From positions 1 to 28,909 of the IMG/VR virus record IMGVR_UViG_3300034121_001222: a stretch of DNA of 28,909 bases; one strand, 5' to 3'. The translations under genes and the position numbers were made by a program. Numbering within the stretch: position 1 is the stretch's first letter; the number at the start of each line of letters is the position of its first letter. Shown here piece by piece: positions 14,383-20,829 of the stretch. Source of the stretch: a virus. The notes below the pieces were generated by a model. That model was not told where the DNA came from. It saw only the letters and a program-made list of their open reading frames with translations, and searched no databases.

Positions 14383-14592
14383 ATGACAACTTATGAAATG
14401 ATTAAAGAACGTGCAAAGTTATCCGGGCTTAGCCTTGTGCAGCTATGTCTTAGGGTAGGCATAGCGCGCGAAACACTGGAGAACTGGAAGGAGAAGGAAC
14501 CCAAGACCCTGGTGATTCTTCAAAAAATAAATGATGTTTTGGCAAATGCAGAAGAGGAAAAGTTCAACCAAACAATCAAACGCAATGACTAA
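14383..14592 (+). CDS. XRE-like HTH regulator, candidate O1/O2 binder
   Basis: A 69-residue single-domain DNA-binding protein: 'MIKERAKLSGLSLVQLCLRVGIARETLENWKEKEPKTLVILQKINDVLANAEEEK' has the five-helix layout of Cro/XRE proteins (L-x2-G-L-S...L....G-I-A-R-x-T-L-x-N-W). Its small size is Cro-like. It is the first plus-strand gene after operator O2, so autoregulation plus control of RecT and, via O1, of the lysis operon is the simplest model. That it binds these operators is inference. It overlaps the HNH gene by 8 nt. Confidence 0.8.
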   Translation: MTTYEMIKERAKLSGLSLVQLCLRVGIARETLENWKEKEPKTLVILQKINDVLANAEEEKFNQTIKRND

Positions 14593-15193
14593 AAGAATTT
14601 GGACTGACAAAGAAGCTAAAAAATTGACAGCACTTTACCCGGTTACTTCACACCTGGAACTGATGAAAATCTTTAAACGATCTTCAGCATCAATTTATGG
14701 CAAAGCGGAATTGTTAGGCCTTAGTAAGGATCCGGAATACATGGCCGAACTTAAAAAAGTATTTGTTGCCAACCTTGTCGAAGGTGGTAAAAAAACAAGG
14801 TTTGGTAAAACTGAAAGTTGGAACAAGGGAACCAAGGGTATAATGAAAGCCAATTCAGGTACCTTTAAAAAAGGCCGACTGCCCCACAACACCCGGCAAC
14901 ATGGTGAAGAATCATTTGATAAGGACAATCATATTCTTGTTAAAATTGGTCACAATCACTGGGTAAAAAAACATTTTCTTCTTTGGGAATCGGTAAATGG
15001 AAAAGTTCCCAAAGGCATGGTGCTGCGGTTTAAAAATGGTAATCCGCACGATATTAGGATTGATAACTTGCAAGTTATAACCAAGGCAGAGAATATGCAA
15101 AAAAATGTTGTTCACCATTATCCTGCAGAACTAAAGCAAACAATCAAATTAGTAAACAAACTTAAAAAAACTATCAAAGATGTTAAAAAATAA
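14585..15193 (+). CDS. HNH-type protein with N-terminal DNA-binding domain
   Basis: 202 residues from ATG 14585; a longer reading from 14531 lies within the HTH gene. Residues 2-46 ('RIWTDKEAKKLTALYPVTSHLELMKIFKRSSASIYGKAELLGL') read as a Myb/SANT-like HTH. A basic Gly/Asn linker follows ('FKKGRLPHNTRQHGEES'). The C-terminal half is HNH-like: 'HWVKKHFLLWESVNGKVPKGMVLRFKNGNPHDIRIDNLQVITKAENM'. The usual middle His is replaced by Phe in 'LRFKNG', as in a Bacteroidetes subfamily, so cutting activity is uncertain. It may be a free-standing homing endonuclease or a phage DNA-processing enzyme. Confidence 0.8.
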   Translation: MTKRIWTDKEAKKLTALYPVTSHLELMKIFKRSSASIYGKAELLGLSKDPEYMAELKKVFVANLVEGGKKTRFGKTESWNKGTKGIMKANSGTFKKGRLPHNTRQHGEESFDKDNHILVKIGHNHWVKKHFLLWESVNGKVPKGMVLRFKNGNPHDIRIDNLQVITKAENMQKNVVHHYPAELKQTIKLVNKLKKTIKDVKK

Positions 15194-15407
15194 AATAGGT
15201 GATCTCAGAAACTTGCTGTTTGCTCAGCTTGAAAGACTATCTGATGACGATTGTGATATTGAAATGGAAACAACCAGGGCCAAAGCAATGGCACAAATAG
15301 CAGTTGTTATTGTGAACAGTGCAAAGGTCGAAATTGATTTTCTTAAAATGCACGGTAATGAAGGTGCCGGCACAGGGTTTATTCCAATTGAGGCGCCGAG
15401 GGATTAA
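15180..15407 (+). CDS. small hypothetical early protein
   Basis: 75 residues: 'FAQLERLSDDDCDIEMETTRAKAMAQIAVVIVNSAKVEIDFLKMHGNEGAGTGFIPIE'. Helical, with a conserved-looking 'AQIAVVIVNSAKVEIDFLK' core common next to HNH genes in Bacteroidetes phages. It overlaps the HNH gene by 14 nt. No function known. It ends the first early segment; the following 160 nt contain a promoter and structured leader. Confidence 0.75.
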   Translation: MLKNKIGDLRNLLFAQLERLSDDDCDIEMETTRAKAMAQIAVVIVNSAKVEIDFLKMHGNEGAGTGFIPIEAPRD

Positions 15408-15446
15408 AAATATTTAGAAAAGCTACCTACTTAATAAAATTGTTTT

Positions 15447-15569
15447 TATATTTGTGGTATAGTTTTGCAGATGGGTGGAAGCAACTTCAAAACCAATGAA
15501 AAAAATATATACACATAACCGTATTAATCAATGGCGTCTTCCACCGCCGGAGATTGGTACGGTTTTTTT
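15447..15569 (+). promoter_or_regulatory. promoter and pseudoknot-forming leader RNA (copy B)
   Basis: A -7 box TATATTTG (15447-15454; a second, TAGTTTTG, at 15460-15467) precedes GGTGGAAG (15474-15481), the exact complement of CTTCCACC in the loop of a downstream hairpin (15538-15545). The hairpin (15517-15564) is 7 bp (AACCGTA/TACGGTT), 6 bp with two GU, a 2x2 AA/GA internal loop, then 5 bp and an 8-nt loop. It ends in seven T directly before the ATG at 15570. Copy A at 18060-18159 has the same architecture and internal loop with different sequence. It could act as an attenuator or ligand/protein-sensing leader. Confidence 0.75.
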
Positions 15570-16370
15570 ATGCTTAAAGTTATGGAAAGAGATTTTAAAG
15601 GGGTTTGGATACCAAGAGAATTGTATCTGAATGAAGACCTAAGCTGGGCCGAAAAAATACTATTAGTTGAAGTCGATAGCTTAGACAAAGATGGTACTGG
15701 TTGTTTTGCCGGAAATGAATTTTTGGCTAAGTTTTTAATGATGTCTGAAGGTTCAGTTGCCAACATGATAGTTAAACTTATAAACAAAGGCTATATCATT
15801 AAAAAGGGTTTTGATGGTCGAAAACGATACATAAGTGTGAACTCTGAACTCACAAATTTATTAGTTCAGACATCACAAAAAAGTCAAAGCAGCTTTAATA
15901 AAAATATGAACTCTGAATCAACAAAAAAGTTAAAGCAGACTAAACAAAAATGTGAACATACTAATACAGTTAGTAAAACAACTAATAATACAATTAAAAA
16001 AGAGTATGTTGATTTAAAAAAATCAACAAGACACACACCCGAAAAAAAATCAAAAGTTGAAAAAATATTATACACTTTGCCGGATGATTTTTCAACTGAT
16101 CTGAAAGAAACTTTTGAAGCCTTCATGCTTTACAAAAAAGAAAGAAAGGAATCCTACAAAAGTGAACATTCGATAAACCTACTGATAAAAAAAATACAAA
16201 CTAACAGAGTGCATTTTTCGGATACCCTTATTATTGAAGTTATCAACATGAGCATGGAAAACAACTGGGCAGGAATATTTTTTGATAAGCTTCAAAAAAA
16301 TAAGGAAGATAAAAAACAAACGTCTATACAAAAACCATTTTTGAAACCAATAAAATTTGATGTTTTATGA
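15570..16370 (+). CDS. replication initiation protein with winged-helix N-terminus
   Basis: 266 residues from ATG 15570 (ATG 15582, MERDFKGVW, is an equally plausible start); a longer reading from 15531 runs through the leader hairpin. The first ~90 residues, 'GVWIPRELYLNEDLSWAEKILLVEVDSLDKDGTGCFAGNEFLAKFLMMSEGSVANMIVKLINKGYI', are a HTH_36-type winged helix. A Lys/Thr/Asn-rich linker (about 105-170) leads to a C-terminal 'LKETFEAFMLYKKERKESYKSEHSINLL...MSMENNWAGIFF' domain typical of phage replication proteins. It overlaps the helicase-loader gene by ATGA, as initiator/loader pairs do. The upstream leader may limit expression. Confidence 0.85.
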   Translation: MLKVMERDFKGVWIPRELYLNEDLSWAEKILLVEVDSLDKDGTGCFAGNEFLAKFLMMSEGSVANMIVKLINKGYIIKKGFDGRKRYISVNSELTNLLVQTSQKSQSSFNKNMNSESTKKLKQTKQKCEHTNTVSKTTNNTIKKEYVDLKKSTRHTPEKKSKVEKILYTLPDDFSTDLKETFEAFMLYKKERKESYKSEHSINLLIKKIQTNRVHFSDTLIIEVINMSMENNWAGIFFDKLQKNKEDKKQTSIQKPFLKPIKFDVL

Positions 16371-17212
16371 AAGATGAAACTGATTACTATAAAATGATTT
16401 ACGATAGATTTGTAAAGGAACAAAAAGAACTTGGAATTTGGATTGAACCTGAAAAAGCTTTTGATGAACAAAAAAAAGTACTAAAAAAGAACAAGCTTTT
16501 TGATAAAAAGAAAAAGCCAAAAAAAGAATTGTCTGAAGAGCAGCTCTTAAAAAATAAAGAATATGTAAAAAAAGTAAATTCAAACATACCTTTTCAAATT
16601 CCAAAGCCGATCTTTAATAAATTAGATTATGATCAGGCAAAATTGCAAGTTTATAACATCCTGTTCAATACTCTCAGTTATCAAATGAAAGAACTTGTTT
16701 TCACCGAACGTGATAAGATTGTTTACAGGGCATTAACCCAGTATTTTAACCGAGAATCTGAAGGGGAGAATAAGTTTCCAAAAGATTTATACAAGGGCAT
16801 CTGCTTGTTTGGTGGAGTTGGTACTGGAAAAACATTAACCATGCAAGTCTTTCATCAGTTTGCAAGGAACAACACTAATAAGTTTAAAATACATGACATG
16901 AAAACAATTGCTCGTGATGTCCAGAAAAATGGAATTGATGTTTTAGAAGAATACATGCGAGGCACTTGCTGTTATGAAGACGTTGGATTTGAAAACCCAG
17001 TGCAACATTATGGTTCAAAGTGGGATGTATTTGAGGAGATTGTAAATATCTGCTACGAAAAAGGTAAAACATTTCACTTTACAACAAACCTTTCATTCAA
17101 TGAAAACTTAGGCTATGGAACATTTGCTGATAGATATGACCGACGTGTTGTTGATAGGCTAAATGAAATGGTCAATGTAATTGGTTTAGATGGCGATTCA
17201 AAAAGAAAATAA
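16367..17212 (+). CDS. DnaC-like helicase loader ATPase
   Basis: 281 residues. An N-terminal Lys-rich helical region (1-80) precedes an AAA+ domain: Walker A 'GGVGTGKT' (149-156), Walker B-like 'CCYEDVGFE' (Asp205, with a Cys-Cys-Tyr strand in place of aliphatic residues), sensor I-like 'FHFTTNLS' and the arginine-bearing 'YGTFADRYDRRVVDRLNEM' typical of DnaC/IstB loaders. Such proteins load the replicative helicase onto the origin. The ATGA overlap with the initiator gene supports a joint role. The phage helicase itself is not in this window. Confidence 0.9.
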   Translation: MKDETDYYKMIYDRFVKEQKELGIWIEPEKAFDEQKKVLKKNKLFDKKKKPKKELSEEQLLKNKEYVKKVNSNIPFQIPKPIFNKLDYDQAKLQVYNILFNTLSYQMKELVFTERDKIVYRALTQYFNRESEGENKFPKDLYKGICLFGGVGTGKTLTMQVFHQFARNNTNKFKIHDMKTIARDVQKNGIDVLEEYMRGTCCYEDVGFENPVQHYGSKWDVFEEIVNICYEKGKTFHFTTNLSFNENLGYGTFADRYDRRVVDRLNEMVNVIGLDGDSKRK

Positions 17213-17214
17213 CT

Positions 17215-17361
17215 ATGATAGAATACATAAAAGGCCATTACTACAAATGCTTAGGTCTGCCCGGATTGGTCGAACTGGTGAACGTGGAAGGGGATAATGC
17301 GCAGGTTAGGTACCGGGGGAGGGTTGTAAAAATATCATTATCAAAGCTTACAAATTTATAA
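17215..17361 (+). CDS. 48-residue SH3/KOW-like small protein
   Basis: A 48-residue ORF, MIEYIKGHYYKCLGLPGLVE..., whose beta-type pattern 'GHYYKCLGLPGLVELVNVEGDNAQVRYRGRVVKISLSKL' resembles a small barrel (KG..Y.......V.V......V.Y.G....I....L). It is fitted tightly between the loader (stop 17212) and the RuvC-like gene (start 17365), with no room for another gene. Support is the snug tiling and plausible protein pattern. Function unknown. Confidence 0.75.
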   Translation: MIEYIKGHYYKCLGLPGLVELVNVEGDNAQVRYRGRVVKISLSKLTNL

Positions 17362-17364
17362 AAA

Positions 17365-17865
17365 ATGGATACCTTAAAACAATTCATTGGAATAGACCCA
17401 TCCTTCAGGGAAAAAGGTTTTGCAATCTGCATAATTGGAGGCGGTGAGGCTGATTTTAAAATATTTAAAGGCTTTATACAATTTGCTTGTTGGCTTAGGT
17501 TGATGAAGGAAGGAAATAAAATCTTTCCCGAAGTGCAGCTTGATTATAAATTTTGTATTGAAAACAGTAACTTGACAAATGCGACATTTGAGATGAGAGG
17601 CAATATAAATGTAATTGCTAAGGTTAGTAGGGATGCTGGGAAAAATCAAGCCATAAGCCAAATTACAACCGATTACTGCCGTTTGCTGTTCCCTGATGCA
17701 GTCACCGAAGTTTCACCGCTTCAGAAAGGCGCCAAGATTGATAATGATGTTATCTTTCGATCGATTGCTAAGGATGCCAAAATCACATTGACAAATTACA
17801 AAGGTCAGGTAGGTGAGCAGGATAAGCGTGATGCTTTCATGCTGGCTTTGAAAATTTACAAATAA
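17365..17865 (+). CDS. RuvC-like Holliday junction resolvase
   Basis: A 166-residue RNase H-fold nuclease. The acidic cluster of the family is visible: Asp11 in 'FIGIDPSFREKGFA', Glu66 in 'YKFCIENSNLT', and Asp153/Asp156 in 'GEQDKRDAFMLAL'. Length is close to bacterial RuvC. Phage enzymes of this type resolve branched DNA before packaging. It ends the replication run; a hairpin terminator follows at 17922. Confidence 0.85.
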   Translation: MDTLKQFIGIDPSFREKGFAICIIGGGEADFKIFKGFIQFACWLRLMKEGNKIFPEVQLDYKFCIENSNLTNATFEMRGNINVIAKVSRDAGKNQAISQITTDYCRLLFPDAVTEVSPLQKGAKIDNDVIFRSIAKDAKITLTNYKGQVGEQDKRDAFMLALKIYK

Positions 17866-17917
17866 ATTTTTTTTATTGAACTTTATATTCTAAATTTGTA
17901 CCAGGTTAATAAATGGT

Positions 17918-17974
17918 TCACAGCGCATTTTGGGGAGAATGCGCTTTTTCAAAATTCACTTGCAGTTTTTTCAT
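17918..17974 (-). CDS. possible 18-residue leader peptide (weak)
   Basis: Minus-strand ORF of 18 codons, MKKLQVNFEKAHSPQNAL, lying after P3 (leader ACGGAACATCTTAAAACT... then ATCA-ATG). It partly overlaps the plus-strand terminator. It is included only because the P3 leader so closely resembles the leaders of two real genes; no other support, and translation is doubtful. Confidence 0.25.
   Translation of the reverse strand: MKKLQVNFEKAHSPQNAL
17922..17950 (+). terminator. intrinsic terminator after RuvC-like gene
   Basis: Perfect 8-bp stem AGCGCATT / AATGCGCT with an 8-nt loop (TTGGGGAG) and a T5 tract. It ends the replication transcript. A -7-like TAAATTTG lies at 17891-17898, so a short (~50-nt) RNA could also end here. 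Confidence 0.85.
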
Positions 17975-17995
17975 TGATAGTTTTAGTTTTAAGAT

Positions 17996-18022
17996 GTTCC
18001 GTGCGCCTGTTGTCGAAAGATA
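17996..18022 (-). promoter_or_regulatory. third copy of the -7/N12/ACGGAAC arrangement (P3)
   Basis: On the minus strand TATCTTTC (18022-18015; one mismatch to TAnnTTTG) is followed exactly 12 nt later by ACGGAAC (18002-17996) and then ATCTTAAAACT. This matches the leaders at 3057 and 12227. It may be a decayed promoter, since the only ORF after it is an 18-codon one. The site overlaps the plus-strand terminator stem. Confidence 0.5.
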
Positions 18023-18034
18023 GCAGGCTTTTTT
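18005..18034 (+). terminator. terminator with GAAA tetraloop
   Basis: 10-bp stem GCCTGTTGTC / GATAGCAGGC (two GU wobbles) with a GAAA tetraloop and T6. It insulates the methyltransferase promoter just downstream. Confidence 0.85.
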
Positions 18035-18035
18035 A

Positions 18036-18067
18036 TTTGCATTTGTAAAGTAAGAATTGTATATTTG
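18036..18067 (+). promoter_or_regulatory. promoter of methyltransferase/nuclease pair
   Basis: TTTG (18036-18039), 20 nt spacing, TATATTTG (18060-18067), the best full match to the Bacteroidetes primary-sigma promoter in the window. Transcription should start about 18073, before leader copy A. The 15 nt from the -7 box (TATATTTGTRGTATA) are shared with the promoter at 15447. Confidence 0.85.
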
Positions 18068-18081
18068 TAGTATAATAGTTC

Positions 18082-18159
18082 GACTTCACAATAAGAACTT
18101 AAAGATTTAAAAGCCTTGCACAATGTTAGAAGTGAAGTCCTAACAGAGTGTGAGGCTTT
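18082..18159 (+). promoter_or_regulatory. pseudoknot-forming leader RNA (copy A)
   Basis: GACTTCAC (18082-18089) is the exact complement of GTGAAGTC (18132-18139) in the loop of a hairpin at 18110-18159. The hairpin is 7 bp (AAAGCCT/AGGCTTT), 5 bp starting with two GU, a 2x2 AA/GA internal loop, 6 bp (TGTTAG/CTAACA) and a 10-nt loop. Copy B at 15474-15564 has the same plan. Unlike B there is no long U tract after the stem; ATG 18168 or 18180 follows. Confidence 0.75.
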
Positions 18160-18179
18160 ACCTTTTAATGTATCTATGT

Positions 18180-19301
18180 ATGCAAGATTTAAAGATTAAA
18201 GAAGAATTTAAAAAGCTGATTCCACCACTCAGCAAAGAAGAATTTGCCCAGCTTGAAACTAACTGCCTTGATGAAGGGATACGTGAGGCCATTGTTACCT
18301 GGAACGGCTTTATTATTGATGGGCACAACCGGCACGAGATTGCCCAGCGTTGGGGCCTTGAATTTAAAACGGAACCTAAGCACTTTGAAAGTGAATCTGA
18401 TGTCAAGGTATGGATGATTAACAACCAGTTTGGTAGAAGGAACCTGAGTAACTATCAAAGAAGCGTTTTGGCTTTAGAACTTGAATCGGTGTTTAGCGAA
18501 AAGGCGAAGGAAAGGATGTTAAGAGGCAACCCTTGCCAAACATTTGACAAGGGTAGAGTTGATGAAAAAATTGGAGATATTGCTAAAGTATCACACGAAA
18601 CAATTAGAAAGGTTAAAAAAATTGAAGCAACCGCTACACCTGAGGTAAAAGAAAAGTTATCAACGGGTGAGCTTTCGATTAACCAAGTTTATCAGGATAT
18701 TAAGAAGGAAGAAAAGAAAGCGGAGCGCATTGAAGTAATTGAACAGCAAATTGAGGATATTGAAAAAGGATTATTACCAAAACTTGAAGGATTGTTTGAT
18801 GTTATTTCCGTCGACCCACCTTGGCCATACGAGGGTGAAAGTAAAAACATAACTTCCTTTGATGCCGTTGGAAGAAGAGTTGCAAATCCTTATCCTGAAA
18901 TGAGCATTGAACAAATCAAAAACATTAATCTTCCTTTGATGGAAAATGCTGTTGTCTTGTTATGGACTACTCACAAGTTTTTGCCTGATGCTTTTGAAAT
19001 ATTAAAAAAGTGGGGGCTTGATTATAAAGCTACTTTGGTGTGGAATAAAGAAAAGATTGGAATGGGGGCATGGTTTAGGATGCAATGTGAGTTTTGTTTA
19101 GTTGGAATTAAAGGGAAGCCATACTGGCAAAATACAAGTTATAGGGATATTTTAAACGAATCGAGACGGGAACATTCAAGGAAGCCTGATACATTCTTTG
19201 AAATGATTGAAAGCGTTACGCTTGGTAGAAGGCTTGAATACTTTAGCAGAGAAAAACGAAACGGATGGGAAGTTTTTGGTAATGATGTAAACAAATTCTG
19301 A
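18180..19301 (+). CDS. ParB-domain / MT-A70 adenine-N6 DNA methyltransferase
   Basis: 373 residues from ATG 18180 (ATG 18168 is an alternative; the GTG at 18150 lies in the leader hairpin). Residues 1-90 are a ParB/Sulfiredoxin-like domain with 'GFIIDGHNRHEIAQRW' (43-58). A HTH-like part follows ('VDEKIGDIAKVSHETIRKVKKIE', 127-149), then a coiled linker. The catalytic MT-A70 domain carries 'VISVDPPWPYEG' (DPPW at 212-215) and 'VVLLWTTHKFLPDAFEILKKWGL'. It probably methylates adenine at a specific DNA site. The nuclease gene follows with a TGATG overlap; self-protection of phage DNA is one role. Confidence 0.9.
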   Translation: MQDLKIKEEFKKLIPPLSKEEFAQLETNCLDEGIREAIVTWNGFIIDGHNRHEIAQRWGLEFKTEPKHFESESDVKVWMINNQFGRRNLSNYQRSVLALELESVFSEKAKERMLRGNPCQTFDKGRVDEKIGDIAKVSHETIRKVKKIEATATPEVKEKLSTGELSINQVYQDIKKEEKKAERIEVIEQQIEDIEKGLLPKLEGLFDVISVDPPWPYEGESKNITSFDAVGRRVANPYPEMSIEQIKNINLPLMENAVVLLWTTHKFLPDAFEILKKWGLDYKATLVWNKEKIGMGAWFRMQCEFCLVGIKGKPYWQNTSYRDILNESRREHSRKPDTFFEMIESVTLGRRLEYFSREKRNGWEVFGNDVNKF

Positions 19302-19768
19302 TGGGTAAATTTGAAACTTCCTTAAAGAAAGGGGAACTTGGTGAACAGATTATTCGCAAATACTTAGAACTAAAAGGATGGATTGTTTACTGCCCATTTA
19401 CAAAAGACAAAGCACATTACTTTGATATGCTTTGCACTTTCAATAAAGAAAAAGTACTTGCAATTGATGTCAAAACAAAAGCAAGGCTAAATAAATGGAA
19501 CGCTCAGGGGATAAACATTAAAAGCTATAACGAATATTTAAATTTTACTGCAACTACCAGCGTACCGTTTTATCTTATTTTTGTTGATGATAAAACAGGG
19601 CATGTTCATTTAGCCGATTTGAATAAGTTAAAAAATCATATTTACCCAAATCAAAATATAATTGCTTGGAATATTGATGATATGCAATTTCTTTTTAAAA
19701 TATCTGAAGAAGAAATAAAGCAGCTTTCAGAATACGACCAAAGGAATTACAATTTTAATCCATTATAA
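19301..19768 (+). CDS. PD-(D/E)XK nuclease-like protein paired with methyltransferase
   Basis: 155 residues. 'KGELGEQIIRKYLELKGWIVY' (helix with Glu12/Glu15), then Asp42 in 'AHYFDMLCTF', then 'KVLAIDVKTKARLNKW' with Asp56-Val-Lys58: the spacing of a PD-(D/E)XK metal site. The remainder 'GINIKSYNEYLNFTATTSVPFYLIFVDDKTGHVHLADL' is a pattern I recognise in phage nuclease-like proteins. Its start overlaps the methyltransferase stop (TGATG). This could be a restriction-type partner or a separate DNA-processing nuclease; specificity cannot be read. Confidence 0.75.
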   Translation: MGKFETSLKKGELGEQIIRKYLELKGWIVYCPFTKDKAHYFDMLCTFNKEKVLAIDVKTKARLNKWNAQGINIKSYNEYLNFTATTSVPFYLIFVDDKTGHVHLADLNKLKNHIYPNQNIIAWNIDDMQFLFKISEEEIKQLSEYDQRNYNFNPL

Positions 19769-19772
19769 AACT

Positions 19773-19803
19773 AAAAAGGCTACCCATACCGGATAGCCTT
19801 TTT
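19773..19803. terminator. bidirectional terminator
   Basis: 10-bp stem AAAAAGGCTA / TAGCCTTTTT with an 11-nt loop, between the convergent nuclease (+) and sigma-factor (-) genes, with A/T tracts on both sides. Confidence 0.9.
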
Positions 19804-19804
19804 T

Positions 19805-20569
19805 TTATATTGATTCTGCAATTAACACTTTTAATTTTTTCAATGCTATCATTTCAATTTGCCTTACACGCTCACTGCTTAATCCTACTTTTTCTGCAAC
19901 ATCTAATAAGCAAAAGTTATTGAAGAATCTCAGGTTTATTATTGATTGTTCACGGTTGGGCAGCTTCTGAATAGCCATATTGATGATGTTGCTTAAATCA
20001 TTCTGCATCGTTATTGAATCTGCATGCAGATCACCAGGCACATCAACATAAGTTTCACCTTCGGAATCTTCAGCACTAAAAGAAACTAACTTTTTCCTAT
20101 TGATATGATTATGCAGATTAACTTTGGTTATTCCTAAACGCTCGGCAGTTTCTGCCAATGTTTCAAATTCTTTCTGATTATTTTCGAGCTTCCAACTAAC
20201 CCTGTGCAATGCGTCGGGTATTCTTAGCGTATCGCATTTTGATTCAATGAATCTGATTATCTCAGCTTGAATTTTTGTGACGGCATAAGAAATAAAGCGA
20301 AAGCCAAAACTACTGTCGTAGCTTCGGGCAGCTTTGATAAGGCCAATGCGGCCTTCTTGTATTAGGTCTAAGATATCAACGTTTGAATGCTGGTACCTTT
20401 TTGCAACGGATATAACAAACAACAGATTGTGATTGATTAGCTGGTCAACTGTTGCGGTCGCTTCTTCTTCCTTGCTCAGTACCGGGTATTTTTTGGCAGT
20501 GCTGTAAAGCTGTGCCATTGCCCCGGTATATTCTGTCATTCGTTTTTCTTTGAATGTGATCTGTTTCAT
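19805..20569 (-). CDS. phage-encoded sigma-70 family factor
   Basis: 254 residues with sigma regions 2-4. Region 2 (about 44-110): 'LINHNLLFVISVAKRYQHSNVDILDLIQEGRIGLIKAARSYDSSFGFRFISYAVTKIQAEIIRFIES', with the classic D-L-I-Q-E-G-x-I-G-L core. Region 3 (about 118-165) follows. Region 4 HTH at about 221-243: 'LLDVAEKVGLSSERVRQIEMIALKKLK'. The melting/-10 segment differs from bacterial primary sigmas (AVTKIQAEI replaces AVWWIRQSI), suggesting other promoters. The ATGA overlap with the QLNLF protein and the zinc-ribbon gene upstream points to a shared transcription role. Confidence 0.92.
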   Translation of the reverse strand: MKQITFKEKRMTEYTGAMAQLYSTAKKYPVLSKEEEATATVDQLINHNLLFVISVAKRYQHSNVDILDLIQEGRIGLIKAARSYDSSFGFRFISYAVTKIQAEIIRFIESKCDTLRIPDALHRVSWKLENNQKEFETLAETAERLGITKVNLHNHINRKKLVSFSAEDSEGETYVDVPGDLHADSITMQNDLSNIINMAIQKLPNREQSIINLRFFNNFCLLDVAEKVGLSSERVRQIEMIALKKLKVLIAESI

Positions 20570-20829
20570 GATTGGCTAAATAGGTTTAATTGGTTCACGT
20601 TTTTTTTATCGCCTGCAAATCCTATGGTTTCGATTTGCGATATAAACATTTCTTTTGAATCTTTATCCAGGTGAAACATTCCTATGACGGTTTTGTCTGC
20701 AAATTTATCTGCTATCAGATCCGCTGCATATTCTTTAGCTTCTTGATAGGATGCAAAGATTTTACCATCATGTTGCTTTTCTTTGCTGTCAATTGCGAAA
20801 ATGATGTATCTAAGGTTTTCACTTTTCAT
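20566..20829 (-). CDS. small protein ending in a clamp-binding motif (QLNLF)
   Basis: An 87-residue protein: beta strand 'LRYIIFAIDS', then 'KIFASYQEAKEYAADLIADKF' (helix), then 'MFISQIETIGF'. The final residues 'NVNQLNLFSQS' carry QLNLF (80-84) in an exposed tail, matching the bacterial sliding-clamp-binding pentapeptide QLxLF. Directly upstream of sigma by ATGA overlap. A clamp-linked co-activator role, like T4 gp33, is a hypothesis; without a structure or search it remains unrecognised. Confidence 0.75.
   Translation of the reverse strand: MKSENLRYIIFAIDSKEKQHDGKIFASYQEAKEYAADLIADKFADKTVIGMFHLDKDSKEMFISQIETIGFAGDKKNVNQLNLFSQS

Noticed and set aside
14585-15193. Intein or group I intron homing context for the HNH protein
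   Set aside because: The HNH gene is free-standing and in a normal operon; no interrupted host gene or intron-like flanks were seen.
17891-17950. Third copy of the pseudoknot leader after TAAATTTG
   Set aside because: The hairpin loop TTGGGGAG has no upstream complement and the stem lacks the AA/GA internal loop; it is better read as a terminator.
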